DNA from: Borrelia hermsii DAH
GTDB taxonomy: Bacteria; Spirochaetota; Spirochaetia; Borreliales; Borreliaceae
DNA length: 30,908 bases
Assembly: GCF_023035675.1 (NCBI RefSeq)
Contig: NZ_CP073146.1
Span: 1 to 30,908 of the forward strand
Direction: 5' to 3'
The position numbers and the translations under genes were made by a program. Under the pieces are notes generated by a model. The model did no database searches. It was not told the DNA's origin and saw only the letters and a program-made list of their open reading frames with translations. Shown in pieces: positions 16,964 through 25,380 of this stretch; within the stretch, counting starts at the first letter, position 1, and the number at the start of each line of letters is the position of its first letter.

Positions 16964-17216
16964 CTTACTTTTAAAATATTTGATTATTTGATTACAATAA
17001 AAACATGCTCCTAATATCATACTTACAATTATTTATCTTCAATCTTTACTCATATAAACAATTTTATATACAAAGAAACATTCCCTAAATAACATCAGAA
17101 GCTAAAAGCATTACGCTCCTAGCTTCCTATTCCTTTTTGACTTTATTTTTACCTGCTCTTACAGCTTACTTAATTAACTTACCTTGTAATAACTACTTAA
17201 CTTATTTATTCCCTAA
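16964..17216 (-). repeat. DHS-like 3' block, copy D
   Basis: Fourth copy of the ~250-bp block, slightly more diverged (stem arm GAAGCTAAAAGC); stem-loop at 17098-17126. Confidence 0.75.
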
Positions 17217-17834
17217 TTAGTTATTTTGAAAAGGTTTTTCTGCTTTAACAGGAGCTGTAAGCTCTGTAATTGCAGCTTCTACTGCAGCATTAACAGCCTT
17301 TAATAACTCATCTATTGCTGCGTTAAGTGCTTCAAGCTCAGAAGCTCCTTTATCTTTAGTATTATTTGTTATAAGTAAAGCTGCTTTTGCATGGTCGTCA
17401 GTAGCTCCTTCTTTACCAAGATCAGTATGATTGGTTTTCAATTTACCTAAGAAAGCGTCGGCTTTGCTTTTAGAAGCATTAACTTTTTGATTCAATTCAT
17501 CAGAAAGTTCATTTGTTTTTGCTAATATGTCTAATTTAGACTTTACAGTTGATATCATTTGAAATGACCCTGCAATTATACCCCCATTATGATTGTTATC
17601 AGTAGCAAGAGTATCTCCGTTTTGGATTTTCTTACCAATAGCTTTAGCGAGCTCATCAATAGACTTAACTAAAGTATGAACTTCTTTAACACTTGTTGCA
17701 AAATCACTAGCCTCTTTTATCTTTGCGCTTATTTTTGCCAAATCAAGCACTGTTCCGTCAGACTTAGCTACTTCGTCACTTTTAAGCTCTGGCCCTCCAT
17801 TATTACATGACATAAACACCATAAATAAAGTCAT
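17217..17834 (-). CDS. vsp: Silent vsp, leader truncated
   Basis: 205 codons from the first ATG give [14 protein letters not shown] and a normal Vsp core ([20 protein letters not shown]), a distinctive middle ([20 protein letters not shown]) and the end KPFQNN (Ser to Phe against the usual KPSQNN). The charged leader start is missing: homology to other cassettes ends at IIM, and upstream the frame runs into unrelated codons (KLGK) with no start or Shine-Dalgarno. The 5' edge joins vlp 3'-flank DNA at about 17840. It is likely an archive cassette only, usable after recombination downstream of an intact leader. Confidence 0.88.
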   Translation of the reverse strand: MTLFMVFMSCNNGGPELKSDEVAKSDGTVLDLAKISAKIKEASDFATSVKEVHTLVKSIDELAKAIGKKIQNGDTLATDNNHNGGIIAGSFQMISTVKSKLDILAKTNELSDELNQKVNASKSKADAFLGKLKTNHTDLGKEGATDDHAKAALLITNNTKDKGASELEALNAAIDELLKAVNAAVEAAITELTAPVKAEKPFQNN

Positions 17835-17953
17835 TATTATCTTACCTAATTTAACAAGAAAACATCTTTCCTGTCTGCCTCATCAAAATAAGAGAAGTGT
17901 TTCCTTCAAGCGACTTTATTATTTTTAGTACTGATTTTTTTATTAATAATTCT

Positions 17954-18992
17954 TTACTGACTATTAGTAGTAGCTTTAGGAGCGCTCTGTTCAGGACTTA
18001 TAGGAATATCATTAGCATTAATTTTCATAGCTTCTTTAACTGTTTTAAGGCCCCCGTCAATTGTTTTCCTTATCGCAATAGTTAATGTATCTAATGCCTT
18101 AGTAACAGCAATTACAGCTGCACCCTTAATTTCAGCAGCATAATCATCATGACCACCGGCCTCACCACCAGGGAACTTACCATTCTTAGCCATTGCTTTT
18201 AAAGCTATTCCTCCTGCTATAACTGCATCCTTAGCATTAGCGGCATCATCAGCATTAGCGGCATTATTCTTAGCCAATTTAACAGCTTTGCCTTCATTGC
18301 CTTTAGAAATAGCTTGTAATATGTCAGCTCCAGTTACTGTTCCGACTGCTTTTGCTGCATCAGTACCTGATTTCTTTGAATCAGCATTAATAGCAGCATT
18401 ACCAAACAACTTCGCTGCTCCATCATTATTACCTCTTGCGCTACCATCTTCAGCTTTCTTATTGGTACCAGCATCAACACTTCCTATATTTTTAAGTACT
18501 ACATTTACAATCTTTCCAATTCCTTCACTAAGAGACTTAACCGAAGCTTCTTCAGCAACAACACCAGCAACTGTTTGAGCAGCAACATTACCAAGTAGGT
18601 CACTAGCATCACCAATGGCCTCACTAACGGTCTTAGCCCCATCAATTATCTCATCAAGAGCATTATCAATTAGTGTTTTTACCGCAGTCTCAATTGCAGG
18701 AGCATTAGGATTTCCTTCTCTCTTCATGTCAGCAACAATTTTTTAAGCTTGTCCTTAGTGCCTTGTACTGTCTTAAAATAAGCTCCAACATCAGACTTTT
18801 TTGCCTCTGTACTAAAACCTAATACCTTGGAAACTATATCTCCAAATGATGTGAACACATTTAAAAATCATTACCTAAGTCTATTACTGACTTTAAAAAT
18901 TTACTCTGAGGATCTTCCGCAACCCCACCGCTATTACAGCTTACTAATACCATAAATAAAGTCATTATTATTGCACTTATTCTTTTTCTCAT
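17954..18992 (-). pseudogene. vlp pseudogene, GVAEDP subfamily, two frameshifts
   Basis: The start (ATG 18992 behind AGGAGG), leader [19 protein letters not shown] and first mature residues (NSGGVAEDP) are intact. A frameshift near 18865 (after DLGNDF) and another near 18740 (within the KKIVADMK motif) interrupt the N-terminal domain. From 18727 a 257-codon frame is open to the end, with the Ala-rich variable region, [20 protein letters not shown] and the tail [12 protein letters not shown]. Two small indels are the only damage, so most of the sequence could still be donated to an expressed gene. Confidence 0.87.
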
Positions 18993-19012
18993 TTTTTTAC
19001 GTGCCTCCTTTT
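18955..19012 (-). repeat. UHS-like block of the vlp pseudogene at 17954
   Basis: Intact AGGAGGCACGTAAAAAAATG and leader codons on the minus strand, matching the blocks at 13556 and 16798. Confidence 0.65.
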
Positions 19013-19030
19013 AACTTATGCATTAGCATT

Positions 19031-19179
19031 ATCATCAGAACTATCGTTAGCTAATAGTTTCCTGTGCCGAAAACAAGAAAAGAGTTTTCCTTAAATGACT
19101 TTATTTTTGCCAGCTCTTACCTTTTACTTAATTAACTTATCATTATAATAACTACTTAACTTATTTATTCCCTTAGTTA
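19031..19179 (-). repeat. Partner of the inverted repeat at 6371-6518
   Basis: 149 bp holding vlp-type flank (ending AAAGTCATTTAAGG on the minus strand) and the proximal part of a DHS-like block. It is nearly identical in reverse complement to 6371-6518. Here it is in the normal orientation, between a vlp start and a vsp end. Confidence 0.85.
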
Positions 19180-19827
19180 AAACTTAGCAGGAGCTGTAAG
19201 CTCTGCGATTGCAGCTTCTGCTGCTGCGTTAGCAGCCTTTAACAACTCACCTATTGATTTGTTAAGTTTAACAAGTTCAACAACACCTTTTTCTCCAGCA
19301 GGAGCATTTACTTGATCTATAGCTTTTTTTACATGCTCATCTGTAGCCTCTGCTTTAGAAATATCAGAATCTGCTTTTACTTTATCCACAAATTCTTTAC
19401 ATTTGCTCTTAGAATCAGTAATCTTTCCTTTTAGCTCTTCAGAAATTTCAGGCGTGTTCCCTAATTTTTCCAATTTAGCTTTCACAGTCAACATTACCTG
19501 AAATGCTCCTGCGACTAACTCTCCATTCTTATTATTTTTGCCATTATCCACTTCAAGGTCTTCGGAATTTTGCTTAATTTTCTTACCAATAGCTTTAGCA
19601 AGCTCATCTATTGACTTAACCAAGGTCTCTACTTCTTTAACACTTGCTACAAAAGTACTAGCCTCTTTTATCTTTGCACTTATTTTTGCCAAATCAAGTA
19701 CTGTTCCGTCAGACTTAGTTACTTGACCTTGCTCTGCTGGTCCTGCACTACCATAAGATACAAATAAAACAAAGTCATTATTATCGCACTTAATTTTTTT
19801 ATTTTCACAATTATTACTTGCGCACAC
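19177..19827 (-). CDS. vsp: Silent vsp with destroyed leader and lipobox
   Basis: A 216-codon open frame. From about residue 28 it is a normal Vsp ([20 protein letters not shown], then [16 protein letters not shown]), with a middle rich in Lys/Asn and an end AELTAPAKF that lacks the KPSQNN tail. The apparent N-terminus (MCASNNCENKKIKC) is the leader DNA read in the wrong frame, because an indel lies in the signal region. The lipobox Cys is replaced by Tyr (VSYGSAGP). It cannot be exported as a lipoprotein. The pseudogene at 6519 shares the same Cys-to-Tyr change and nearly the whole sequence, so the change preceded duplication. Confidence 0.82.
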   Translation of the reverse strand: MCASNNCENKKIKCDNNDFVLFVSYGSAGPAEQGQVTKSDGTVLDLAKISAKIKEASTFVASVKEVETLVKSIDELAKAIGKKIKQNSEDLEVDNGKNNKNGELVAGAFQVMLTVKAKLEKLGNTPEISEELKGKITDSKSKCKEFVDKVKADSDISKAEATDEHVKKAIDQVNAPAGEKGVVELVKLNKSIGELLKAANAAAEAAIAELTAPAKF

Positions 19828-19849
19828 ATTTTTTAATGTCTTAACTCAC

Positions 19850-20054
19850 AATAAAACATAATCCTAATCTAAAACTTGAAATTCGATCACATTAAATCTA
19901 ACCATTAGAACAATTTATATCCTAAATAACATCAGAAGCCAAGAGCATTACGCTCCTAGCTTCCTATTCCTTTTTGACTTTATTTTTACCTGCTCTTACA
20001 GCTTACTTAATTAACTTATCTTATAATAACTACTTAAATTATTTATTCCCTTAG
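19850..20054 (-). repeat. DHS-like 3' block, copy E (partial)
   Basis: The gene-proximal part matches the other copies (TTCCTATTCCTTTTTGACTT onward), with the stem-loop at 19935-19963 (arm GAAGCCAAGAGC). The distal ~80 bp is different sequence, so this copy has a distinct edge. Confidence 0.65.
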
Positions 20055-20668
20055 CTAAGACTTAGCAGGAGCGGTAAGCTCTGCGATTGCAGCACTTACC
20101 GCCTCATTAGCAGCTTTTAACAACTCATCAACTGCTGTGTCAAGTTTCTTAAGCTCAGTAGCAGAAGCATTGGTTCGATCTATAACTTTTTTTGCCTCTT
20201 CATCTTTTTTAACACTTTCGTTATCCTTTGCAGAACTCTTAAATTTACTTAATAAACCATCATTTGCATTCTTGGCCTCATTAACCTTCGCCTTAAGGTC
20301 ATCTGAGATTCCATCTACTTGCACTAAACTTTCCAATTCACCTTTTACGGTTGATACCACTTGAAATGCCCCTGCAACTAACTGTTCATTTTGATCCGCC
20401 GTAGAAGACTCTAAAGTCCCAGTCTCATCTGTTTTAATTTTCTTACCAATAGCTTTGGCAAGATCACCTATTGACTTAATTAAAGTATGAACTTCTTTTA
20501 CACTTGCTGCAAAAGCACTAACCTCTTTTATCTTTGCACTTATTTTTGCCAAATCAAGTAGTTCCATCAGGCTTAGCTACTTCGTCGCTTTTAAGCTCTG
20601 GCACTCCATTATTACATGATATTAATATCATAAATAAAGTCATTATTATTGCACTTATTCTTTTTCTC
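20055..20668 (-). pseudogene. vsp pseudogene with lost start and -2 frameshift
   Basis: The leader region is recognisable, but the start codon is deleted (AAAAAAGAGAAAAAG where others have AAAAAAATGAGAAAAAG). The lipobox (LISC) and [14 protein letters not shown] remain. A 2-nt deletion at about 20566 then shifts the frame. From [20 protein letters not shown] onward 165 codons are open, with a short divergent middle (ESSTADQNEQLVAGAFQVVS) and the end AELTAPAKS. It is followed by DHS copy E. Confidence 0.85.
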
Positions 20669-20803
20669 TTTTTTCCGTCTCCCTTTTAACTTATTCATTA
20701 CCTTCAGCATCAGAACTATCGTTAGCAAATAGTTTTCCTGCTTTACATAGAACAAGAAAAGCGTTTCCCTTACAATAACTTTATATTTTTATTATTTACT
20801 CTT

Positions 20804-21190
20804 AACTAGTTATTAGTAGTAGCTTTAGGGATGCTCTGACCAGGACTTATAGGAAGTATCATTAGCATTAATTTTCATAGCTTCCTTAACAATTTTAAGC
20901 CCTGAATCAATAGCTTTTCTTATTGCAATGGTTTTAAATATATCTTGCTTAAGTTCTATTTTATTAATTTCAATAGCTCTTCTAACGAGAAAAACCTCAT
21001 TGCTAACAGATACAATCTCAGGTTTTAAACCACGTTCTAACATTTCAAGTTTCAAGTTAAAGTTACTCTCTAAATATTCAAAATCTTTATAAGTAATCTC
21101 ATTACGATAATATCTTTTAGAAAGATCATTTGAAATAAAATCTTGCATATCCATCTTTACAAATTCTTGGTATATAATATCCCCTGTTAC
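20804..21190 (-). pseudogene. Bdr-Vlp chimeric reading frame
   Basis: The open frame 21154-20825 (109 codons from MDMQDF) joins two unrelated families. The first ~75 residues are a Bdr N-terminus (ISNDLSKRYYRNEITYKDFE, then NFNLKLEML and EINKIELKQDI). From about 20932 the frame passes directly into the Vlp C-terminus ([25 protein letters not shown]). A frameshift then gives SYKSWSEHP, where the Vlp tail would be PISPGQS; the original Vlp stop is at 20804-20806. Bdr-like codons continue upstream of the ATG (YQEFVK) without a start or Shine-Dalgarno, so expression is doubtful. The join is in frame. Confidence 0.75.
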
Positions 21191-21554
21191 ATGTCCATAA
21201 AATTTATGTACTACTAAGAAAATGACATGATGAATTTTGCATAAAAACTTCTTATATAATATTTTACATATCCTATAGTACTAATAACATCACCAAAATT
21301 CCCAATAGCTCAAGACAACCAAACACAAAATGTTCTACCCAAACAACACAAAAAATTCCAAAACAAAAAGACTCAATAGATACCCCACCATCCCTAGTAT
21401 TATAATAAGCATCAAATACTACAGCATTACCAAAGCCGGTTAATATATTAACACAGTCAAAAACACCACAATTCCAAAACCAATGTAATTAACATTAAAG
21501 AAATTAAATTAAAAGCCATTAGCACTTCATTTTCAACTTTATCAGAATCCGAAA
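21191..21554. other. Gene-poor AT-rich stretch
   Basis: I see no convincing gene, RNA or repeat. The plus strand from about 21330 is A- and C-rich with short Pro/Gln/Thr-coding pieces (CCAAAACAAA), possibly the decayed 5' end of the remnant that follows. Confidence 0.4.
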
Positions 21555-21985
21555 AAAAGAAGAACGATTCAGAATCATATGATAATGATGTGTATTTATA
21601 ATAAAAAAGACAATCAGAATATACTTTTTTAAGTATAAATCAAAATACTAGAAATTGCAGTAAAAATTATGATGATAACAATACTGTTTCTCTTTTAAAG
21701 ATTGAAAAATGGGATTGATAGCTTCAAAATGAAATGTTTAATGGAAGAAATTTGAAAACTAAAAGATAGATTAATAACAGTCAGGATAATAATAAACAAG
21801 GAATATTCAAAGATGATTTAGAAACTATTACTGTAAATCACCAAAATGTATATGTTGAAGCAAAAGATGATAAAAAAACCGATTATATCTTCCTAAATTT
21901 CCCTAACAATAAAGGCTACTCATTTACAATTAAATTATCTGATCTTAAAAAGATTTATAAAAATACAATAAAACAACACAAATAG
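21555..21985 (+). pseudogene. Remnant of a secreted/lipoprotein gene (3' part)
   Basis: Several plus-strand frames read as protein: SEKKKNDSESYDNDVYL, then LLKIEKWD, and after frame breaks an open 3' part (DDLETITVNHQNVYVEAKDD, then YIFLNFPNNKGYSFTIKLSD) ending in KQHK and TAG at 21985. The charged, Asn-rich linker and final domain resemble relapsing-fever surface lipoproteins of the S1/S2/P23 type, but this is a tentative match. Stops and frame changes near 21600, 21715 and 21755, and no visible start, make it a pseudogene. Confidence 0.5.
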
Positions 21986-22009
21986 CTTTCTTAAATTAGG
22001 AAATTTTTT

Positions 22010-22420
22010 GTATATCATATCAAAATCCCTACAAAAAATAGTAAAGAAAGATGAATTAAATTGATTACAAAAATGACAAAAGAAAATAAAAAGTTAACCT
22101 CGAGTTAACAAAGAGAAGGGGATTAAATTTTGAAGAATAATATATATCATTGCAAAACTAATAGCTACTAAAACAAGAAATAAAATATATGTAGGGTATA
22201 TTTTTAAATATATGTAAAGAATTGGATAAAATAAGTATACTAGAAAAATCTTAACCAAACCTGTTAAAAAGTATCCTTTCTATTTACACAAAACACCTTA
22301 AAAGAAATATTTTACATGCAATGAAACATCTCTAAAATTGATTAAACTTACTAGTATTTGCTTACATTTTTTGTAACTAACTTTAAGTATTTTTATAGCT
22401 TTTAGTTTAAAAAAAATTAT
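22010..22420 (+). repeat. Conserved plasmid noncoding block, copy 2 (possible origin region)
   Basis: Noncoding sequence colinear with 10850-11250 (shared AAAGAATTGG, ATATGTAGGG, ATGCAATGAA and GTATTTGCT tracts). It lies about 100 bp ahead of the intact partition operon and directly before a recombinase start stub. As the block next to the only functional partition set, it is the best candidate here for replication or partition sites; no clear iterons are seen in it. Confidence 0.6.
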
Positions 22421-22450
22421 ATGAAAAAAGAATGCTTAACTACTTCATAA
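22421..22450 (+). pseudogene. Start stub of a second recombinase copy
   Basis: ATG AAA AAA GAA TGC TTA ACT and three more codons to TAA align with the first codons of the recombinase pseudogene at 11251 (MHEKELLT). The following bases (AGTTTACTTTTT) still resemble its continuation, after which the rest of the gene is missing. Confidence 0.55.
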
Positions 22451-22514
22451 AGTTTACTTTTTAACTGGTATTGCGTTATCATAATTAATAGTAAAACTTA
22501 TTAGGAGAAAAACA

Positions 22515-23234
22515 ATGAATAGCACTCACAATGAAAAGGCTCCGCCTTACACAAAACCATTAAAGGAATATCATAGTAGATATTACAAAATACTGTCAAT
22601 ACTTAGATACTTTCAAAAAAATGCAATTAAGTACAACCAAACAATAATTCTAAATGCATTAAACATTTTTCTGTTTAAAGACAGTCTTAAACAAATTACA
22701 CTTAGAACCTTAAGAAAAGATTTAGCCTTTCTATACAACAAAGGCATTATTAAAAAGAATTTATTAAGACTGGGCGAAGGAAATGGCTCATACATAAGAT
22801 ATACAGTAACTAAATACAGCGTTAACAATTTAAAAAGACTACTTAAAGCCAAACAAGAAATTATCGAACACGATGCTAATGCAATATATAAATTCACAAA
22901 AGAAACACAAAAAAAATACTCCAAAAATAAGGGGGTCAAAATTTTGAAATCTAAAAATGCAACTAAAAATGTCAGTCATAATATAACTAATAATAAATGT
23001 ATAAATAATAAAGAAAAAAGAAGAAAAGAAACAAAAATTGAAGTGACAAATAACACATATGTTTTAATACAGAATGTATCTAAATGGAAAACAATGAGAT
23101 ATTTGGATAAAATAAAAGATAATGCGAACAAAAAGAGATATGAAGAGGCCATGATGAGAACAAAAGAATGGTTGAAGAATTTAAAGACTGAAAATAGTAC
23201 TAACAGGAGCTATGGGATAGAAAACAAATTTTAA
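22515..23234 (+). CDS. Plasmid maintenance protein PF57/62 family
   Basis: First gene of the partition operon; in Borrelia this family is needed for plasmid replication/maintenance, though its mechanism is not settled. The 239-residue protein is basic and cytoplasmic. The N-terminal half looks like a winged-helix DNA-binding domain: SILRYFQKNAIKYNQTIILN, LRTLRKDLAFLYNKGIIKKN, then GSYIRYTV. A Lys/Asn-rich linker (about 130-175) leads to a C-terminal helical part. Size falls between the PF57 (about 350-400) and PF62 (about 180) types. AGGAG stands 8 nt before the ATG. The next gene starts 8 bp after its stop, indicating one operon. Confidence 0.85.
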   Translation: MNSTHNEKAPPYTKPLKEYHSRYYKILSILRYFQKNAIKYNQTIILNALNIFLFKDSLKQITLRTLRKDLAFLYNKGIIKKNLLRLGEGNGSYIRYTVTKYSVNNLKRLLKAKQEIIEHDANAIYKFTKETQKKYSKNKGVKILKSKNATKNVSHNITNNKCINNKEKRRKETKIEVTNNTYVLIQNVSKWKTMRYLDKIKDNANKKRYEEAMMRTKEWLKNLKTENSTNRSYGIENKF

Positions 23235-23242
23235 GGAAAAAC

Positions 23243-23803
23243 ATGGAAAACTCATTGAAACGATTAAAAGAAAGGAAGTCAGAAATTAAGTTGCCCAAAA
23301 AAAAGAGTAGTTTCTTTATTCAAATAGAGAAAAAAAATAATAAGACACTGTACCACACAAAAATTATGATAGATTTCTATACATTTGGAATCGATAAAAA
23401 TGATAATAACAAATTTTTTATTATCTTAAGAAGCTGGTCTAGAAAAAAGAAATATCAGTTTAACTTATTTTCTTTAATAGATAATAACAAATTTTTAGGT
23501 ATTTATTATGGATATAGGAAGCCAATTAAGAATATCATAACACAATATGAAGAAAATGGAGCAATTAAGACATATGGTTTTTCAAAGGCTTATTATATTG
23601 AGTTTAGATTTAAGAAAGGAAGTGTTTTTTGTTATATCCAAGGAATCTATTATTTACTTAAAAAAGAAAAGTTAGAAACCAAATATTGCAAAAAATTGAT
23701 CGAAATAGTGATGAAGTTAGAAAAAGAGATATATGAATTTTACAATAAAAAGTTACCAGATGGAGGGATTATAACAAGATGGATAGAAAAAAAACAGAAA
23801 TAA
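23243..23803 (+). CDS. PF50 plasmid partition protein (DUF226)
   Basis: 186 residues with the DUF226 signature: YHTKIMIDFYTFGIDKNDNN, then KFLGIYYGYRKPIKN, YYIEFRFKKGSVFCYIQGIY and the end LPDGGIITRWIEKKQK. PF50 and PF49 are the two accessory genes that accompany ParA on Borrelia plasmids and are thought to assist segregation. Start ATG 23243 behind AAGGAAA. The 3' end overlaps the PF32 start by 25 bp in another frame, so the two are probably translationally coupled. It is full length, with no sign of decay. Confidence 0.9.
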   Translation: MENSLKRLKERKSEIKLPKKKSSFFIQIEKKNNKTLYHTKIMIDFYTFGIDKNDNNKFFIILRSWSRKKKYQFNLFSLIDNNKFLGIYYGYRKPIKNIITQYEENGAIKTYGFSKAYYIEFRFKKGSVFCYIQGIYYLLKKEKLETKYCKKLIEIVMKLEKEIYEFYNKKLPDGGIITRWIEKKQK

Positions 23804-24531
23804 TAACTATAGCATCAATTAAAGGTGGTGTTGGAAAAAGTACAAGTGCCCTGTTCTTTAGCAATATATTATCACATGAAAGTTACAAAGTTTTGCTAAT
23901 TGATAGCGATCCCCAAGCTAGTATTACCAGTTATTTTTTATTCAAATTGCAAGAACAAAACATAGATATCGAAAGATATAACCTATATGAAATTTTTAAA
24001 CAAAGGAAATACATAGAAAATTGTATCTTTAATGTAAGTAATTGTATAGACGTAATTCCTAGTTCATTAGAATTGTCTTCTTTTAATTCCGAAAGTATTC
24101 CTTTGCAAGATAATCTATTAGAAAAAAGACTGTTAGCAGTTAAATCCAAATATGACTATGTAATAATTGATACAAATCCTAGCTTAGGGCATCTTCTAAA
24201 TAATGCCTTAATTGTTGCTGATTATCTAGTTATTCCCATTAATTCTGATTTATGGGCAGTTGAAAGCATAGATTTAATAATAGATGCTACAAAAAAAGTT
24301 TATAGGGAAGATCTCTTGCCTAATTTTTTGGTAACGGGTGCTTTAGAAAGACAGAGTATTGATAAAGAAATAATATCAGAGCTAGAAACTCGCTATAGAG
24401 AAAACTTGATAGGCATTATTCCTAAAAGAGATGACATAAAAAAGACAGTATTTTATAGAAAGAAATTTTCTTTAAATACTGATTATTATCAAGAATATAA
24501 GAAATCTTTAAATAATCTCTTAAAGAAATAA
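23779..24531 (+). CDS. parA: PF32 ParA-family partition ATPase
   Basis: 250-residue ParA/MinD-type ATPase that segregates the plasmid and defines its compatibility type in Borrelia. Visible are the deviant Walker A KGGVGKSTS at residues 15-23, the A' motif LLIDSDPQAS (39-48), and the Walker B region YDYVIIDTNPSLG (about 124-136), followed by ADYLVIPINSDLWAVESIDL. All catalytic residues are in place, unlike the pseudogene at 12794. The ATG lies inside the PF50 end, with GGAGGG about 10 nt upstream. Divergence from the dead copy suggests two different compatibility types were once joined on this molecule. Confidence 0.95.
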   Translation: MDRKKTEIITIASIKGGVGKSTSALFFSNILSHESYKVLLIDSDPQASITSYFLFKLQEQNIDIERYNLYEIFKQRKYIENCIFNVSNCIDVIPSSLELSSFNSESIPLQDNLLEKRLLAVKSKYDYVIIDTNPSLGHLLNNALIVADYLVIPINSDLWAVESIDLIIDATKKVYREDLLPNFLVTGALERQSIDKEIISELETRYRENLIGIIPKRDDIKKTVFYRKKFSLNTDYYQEYKKSLNNLLKK

Positions 24532-24570
24532 CAAAAACGAAATGTCCAGTTATAGACAAAAGGAGTGCAA

Positions 24571-25119
24571 ATGAGAGATAAAAATAAGATGATAGTGGGA
24601 AGAAGGGTTAATATTAAAGAGTGTGATTTGGAAACAAAATTACCAGGGGACAATCGTAAAGATGAATATTTAAGATTAAAAGACAAACTAAAATCTTTAA
24701 TGGCAGACGATATTTATAATAAAATAGAAACAGCAAAAATACTCAGTTTAATAAGTGAAAGAAAGTTATATATTTTTGATGGATATAAGAATTTTTATAG
24801 CTTTTTAGCTGATTTTAAGATCGCGAAATCCCAAGCATATAAATATATAAAAATAGCGGCAGGCGTAGAGCAGGGCATTATCGATTATGATTTTGTAGCT
24901 AGTAATGGAATTGAAAATACCATTAGAAAATTAGAAGACAATAGTATTGTTAAGAAGTCAAGACAGAATTCGATTAAGCCACTGCGTTTTCAACTTAAAC
25001 TACAAGAGAGTTATAATTTTTATAAGCAAAATGCAAAATTTACAGGTTTTTTGTTGGATGAACTTTTTACAAATAGAAAGGATTTGCTTAAAGAGTTTTT
25101 AAATCAATTCAAAAGCTAA
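24571..25119 (+). CDS. PF49 plasmid partition protein
   Basis: Fourth gene of the operon, 182 residues. I place the start at ATG 24571, with AAAGGAG 5 nt upstream; a GTG at 24565 lies within that Shine-Dalgarno. Conserved stretches are YKNFYSFLADFKIAKSQAYK (a likely helix-turn-helix-like segment, about 75-95), YIKIAAGVEQG and the C-terminal IKPLRFQLKLQESYNFYKQN, then GFLLDELF. Its role is probably DNA binding or a ParB-like accessory function, which is inference. It is full length, in contrast to the pseudogene at 12155. Two long palindromes follow within 140-310 bp. Confidence 0.9.
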   Translation: MRDKNKMIVGRRVNIKECDLETKLPGDNRKDEYLRLKDKLKSLMADDIYNKIETAKILSLISERKLYIFDGYKNFYSFLADFKIAKSQAYKYIKIAAGVEQGIIDYDFVASNGIENTIRKLEDNSIVKKSRQNSIKPLRFQLKLQESYNFYKQNAKFTGFLLDELFTNRKDLLKEFLNQFKS

Positions 25120-25254
25120 ATTCATTGAGTAGCTACATAGTTCTTGTAACTATTTAAATATGGTTGATTTTATTTTAAATTTGGTATATATTGGTATGCA
25201 TTGGTATGTGTTTATTGTTGCACATCCTAGTAAGTTTTCGCCATTGGAGATTTT

Positions 25255-25299
25255 AACTCTTCATTAGATACTCTTTTCAAGAGTATCTAATGAAGAGTT
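25255..25299. terminator. 21-bp perfect palindrome with T-rich tail
   Basis: Arms 25255-25275 and 25279-25299 (core TTCATTAGATACTCTT) are fully complementary with a 3-nt loop. The plus strand continues GATTTTTTATTTTTTGG, so it would work as a terminator for the partition operon. It is unusually long and perfect for a terminator, so a cruciform or binding site is possible. Confidence 0.7.
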
Positions 25300-25380
25300 G
25301 ATTTTTTATTTTTTGGAATTTTAAACCTATCTTCTATTATTCTATCTAAGATTCTTTATATAAAAATTACTAAAATGATA

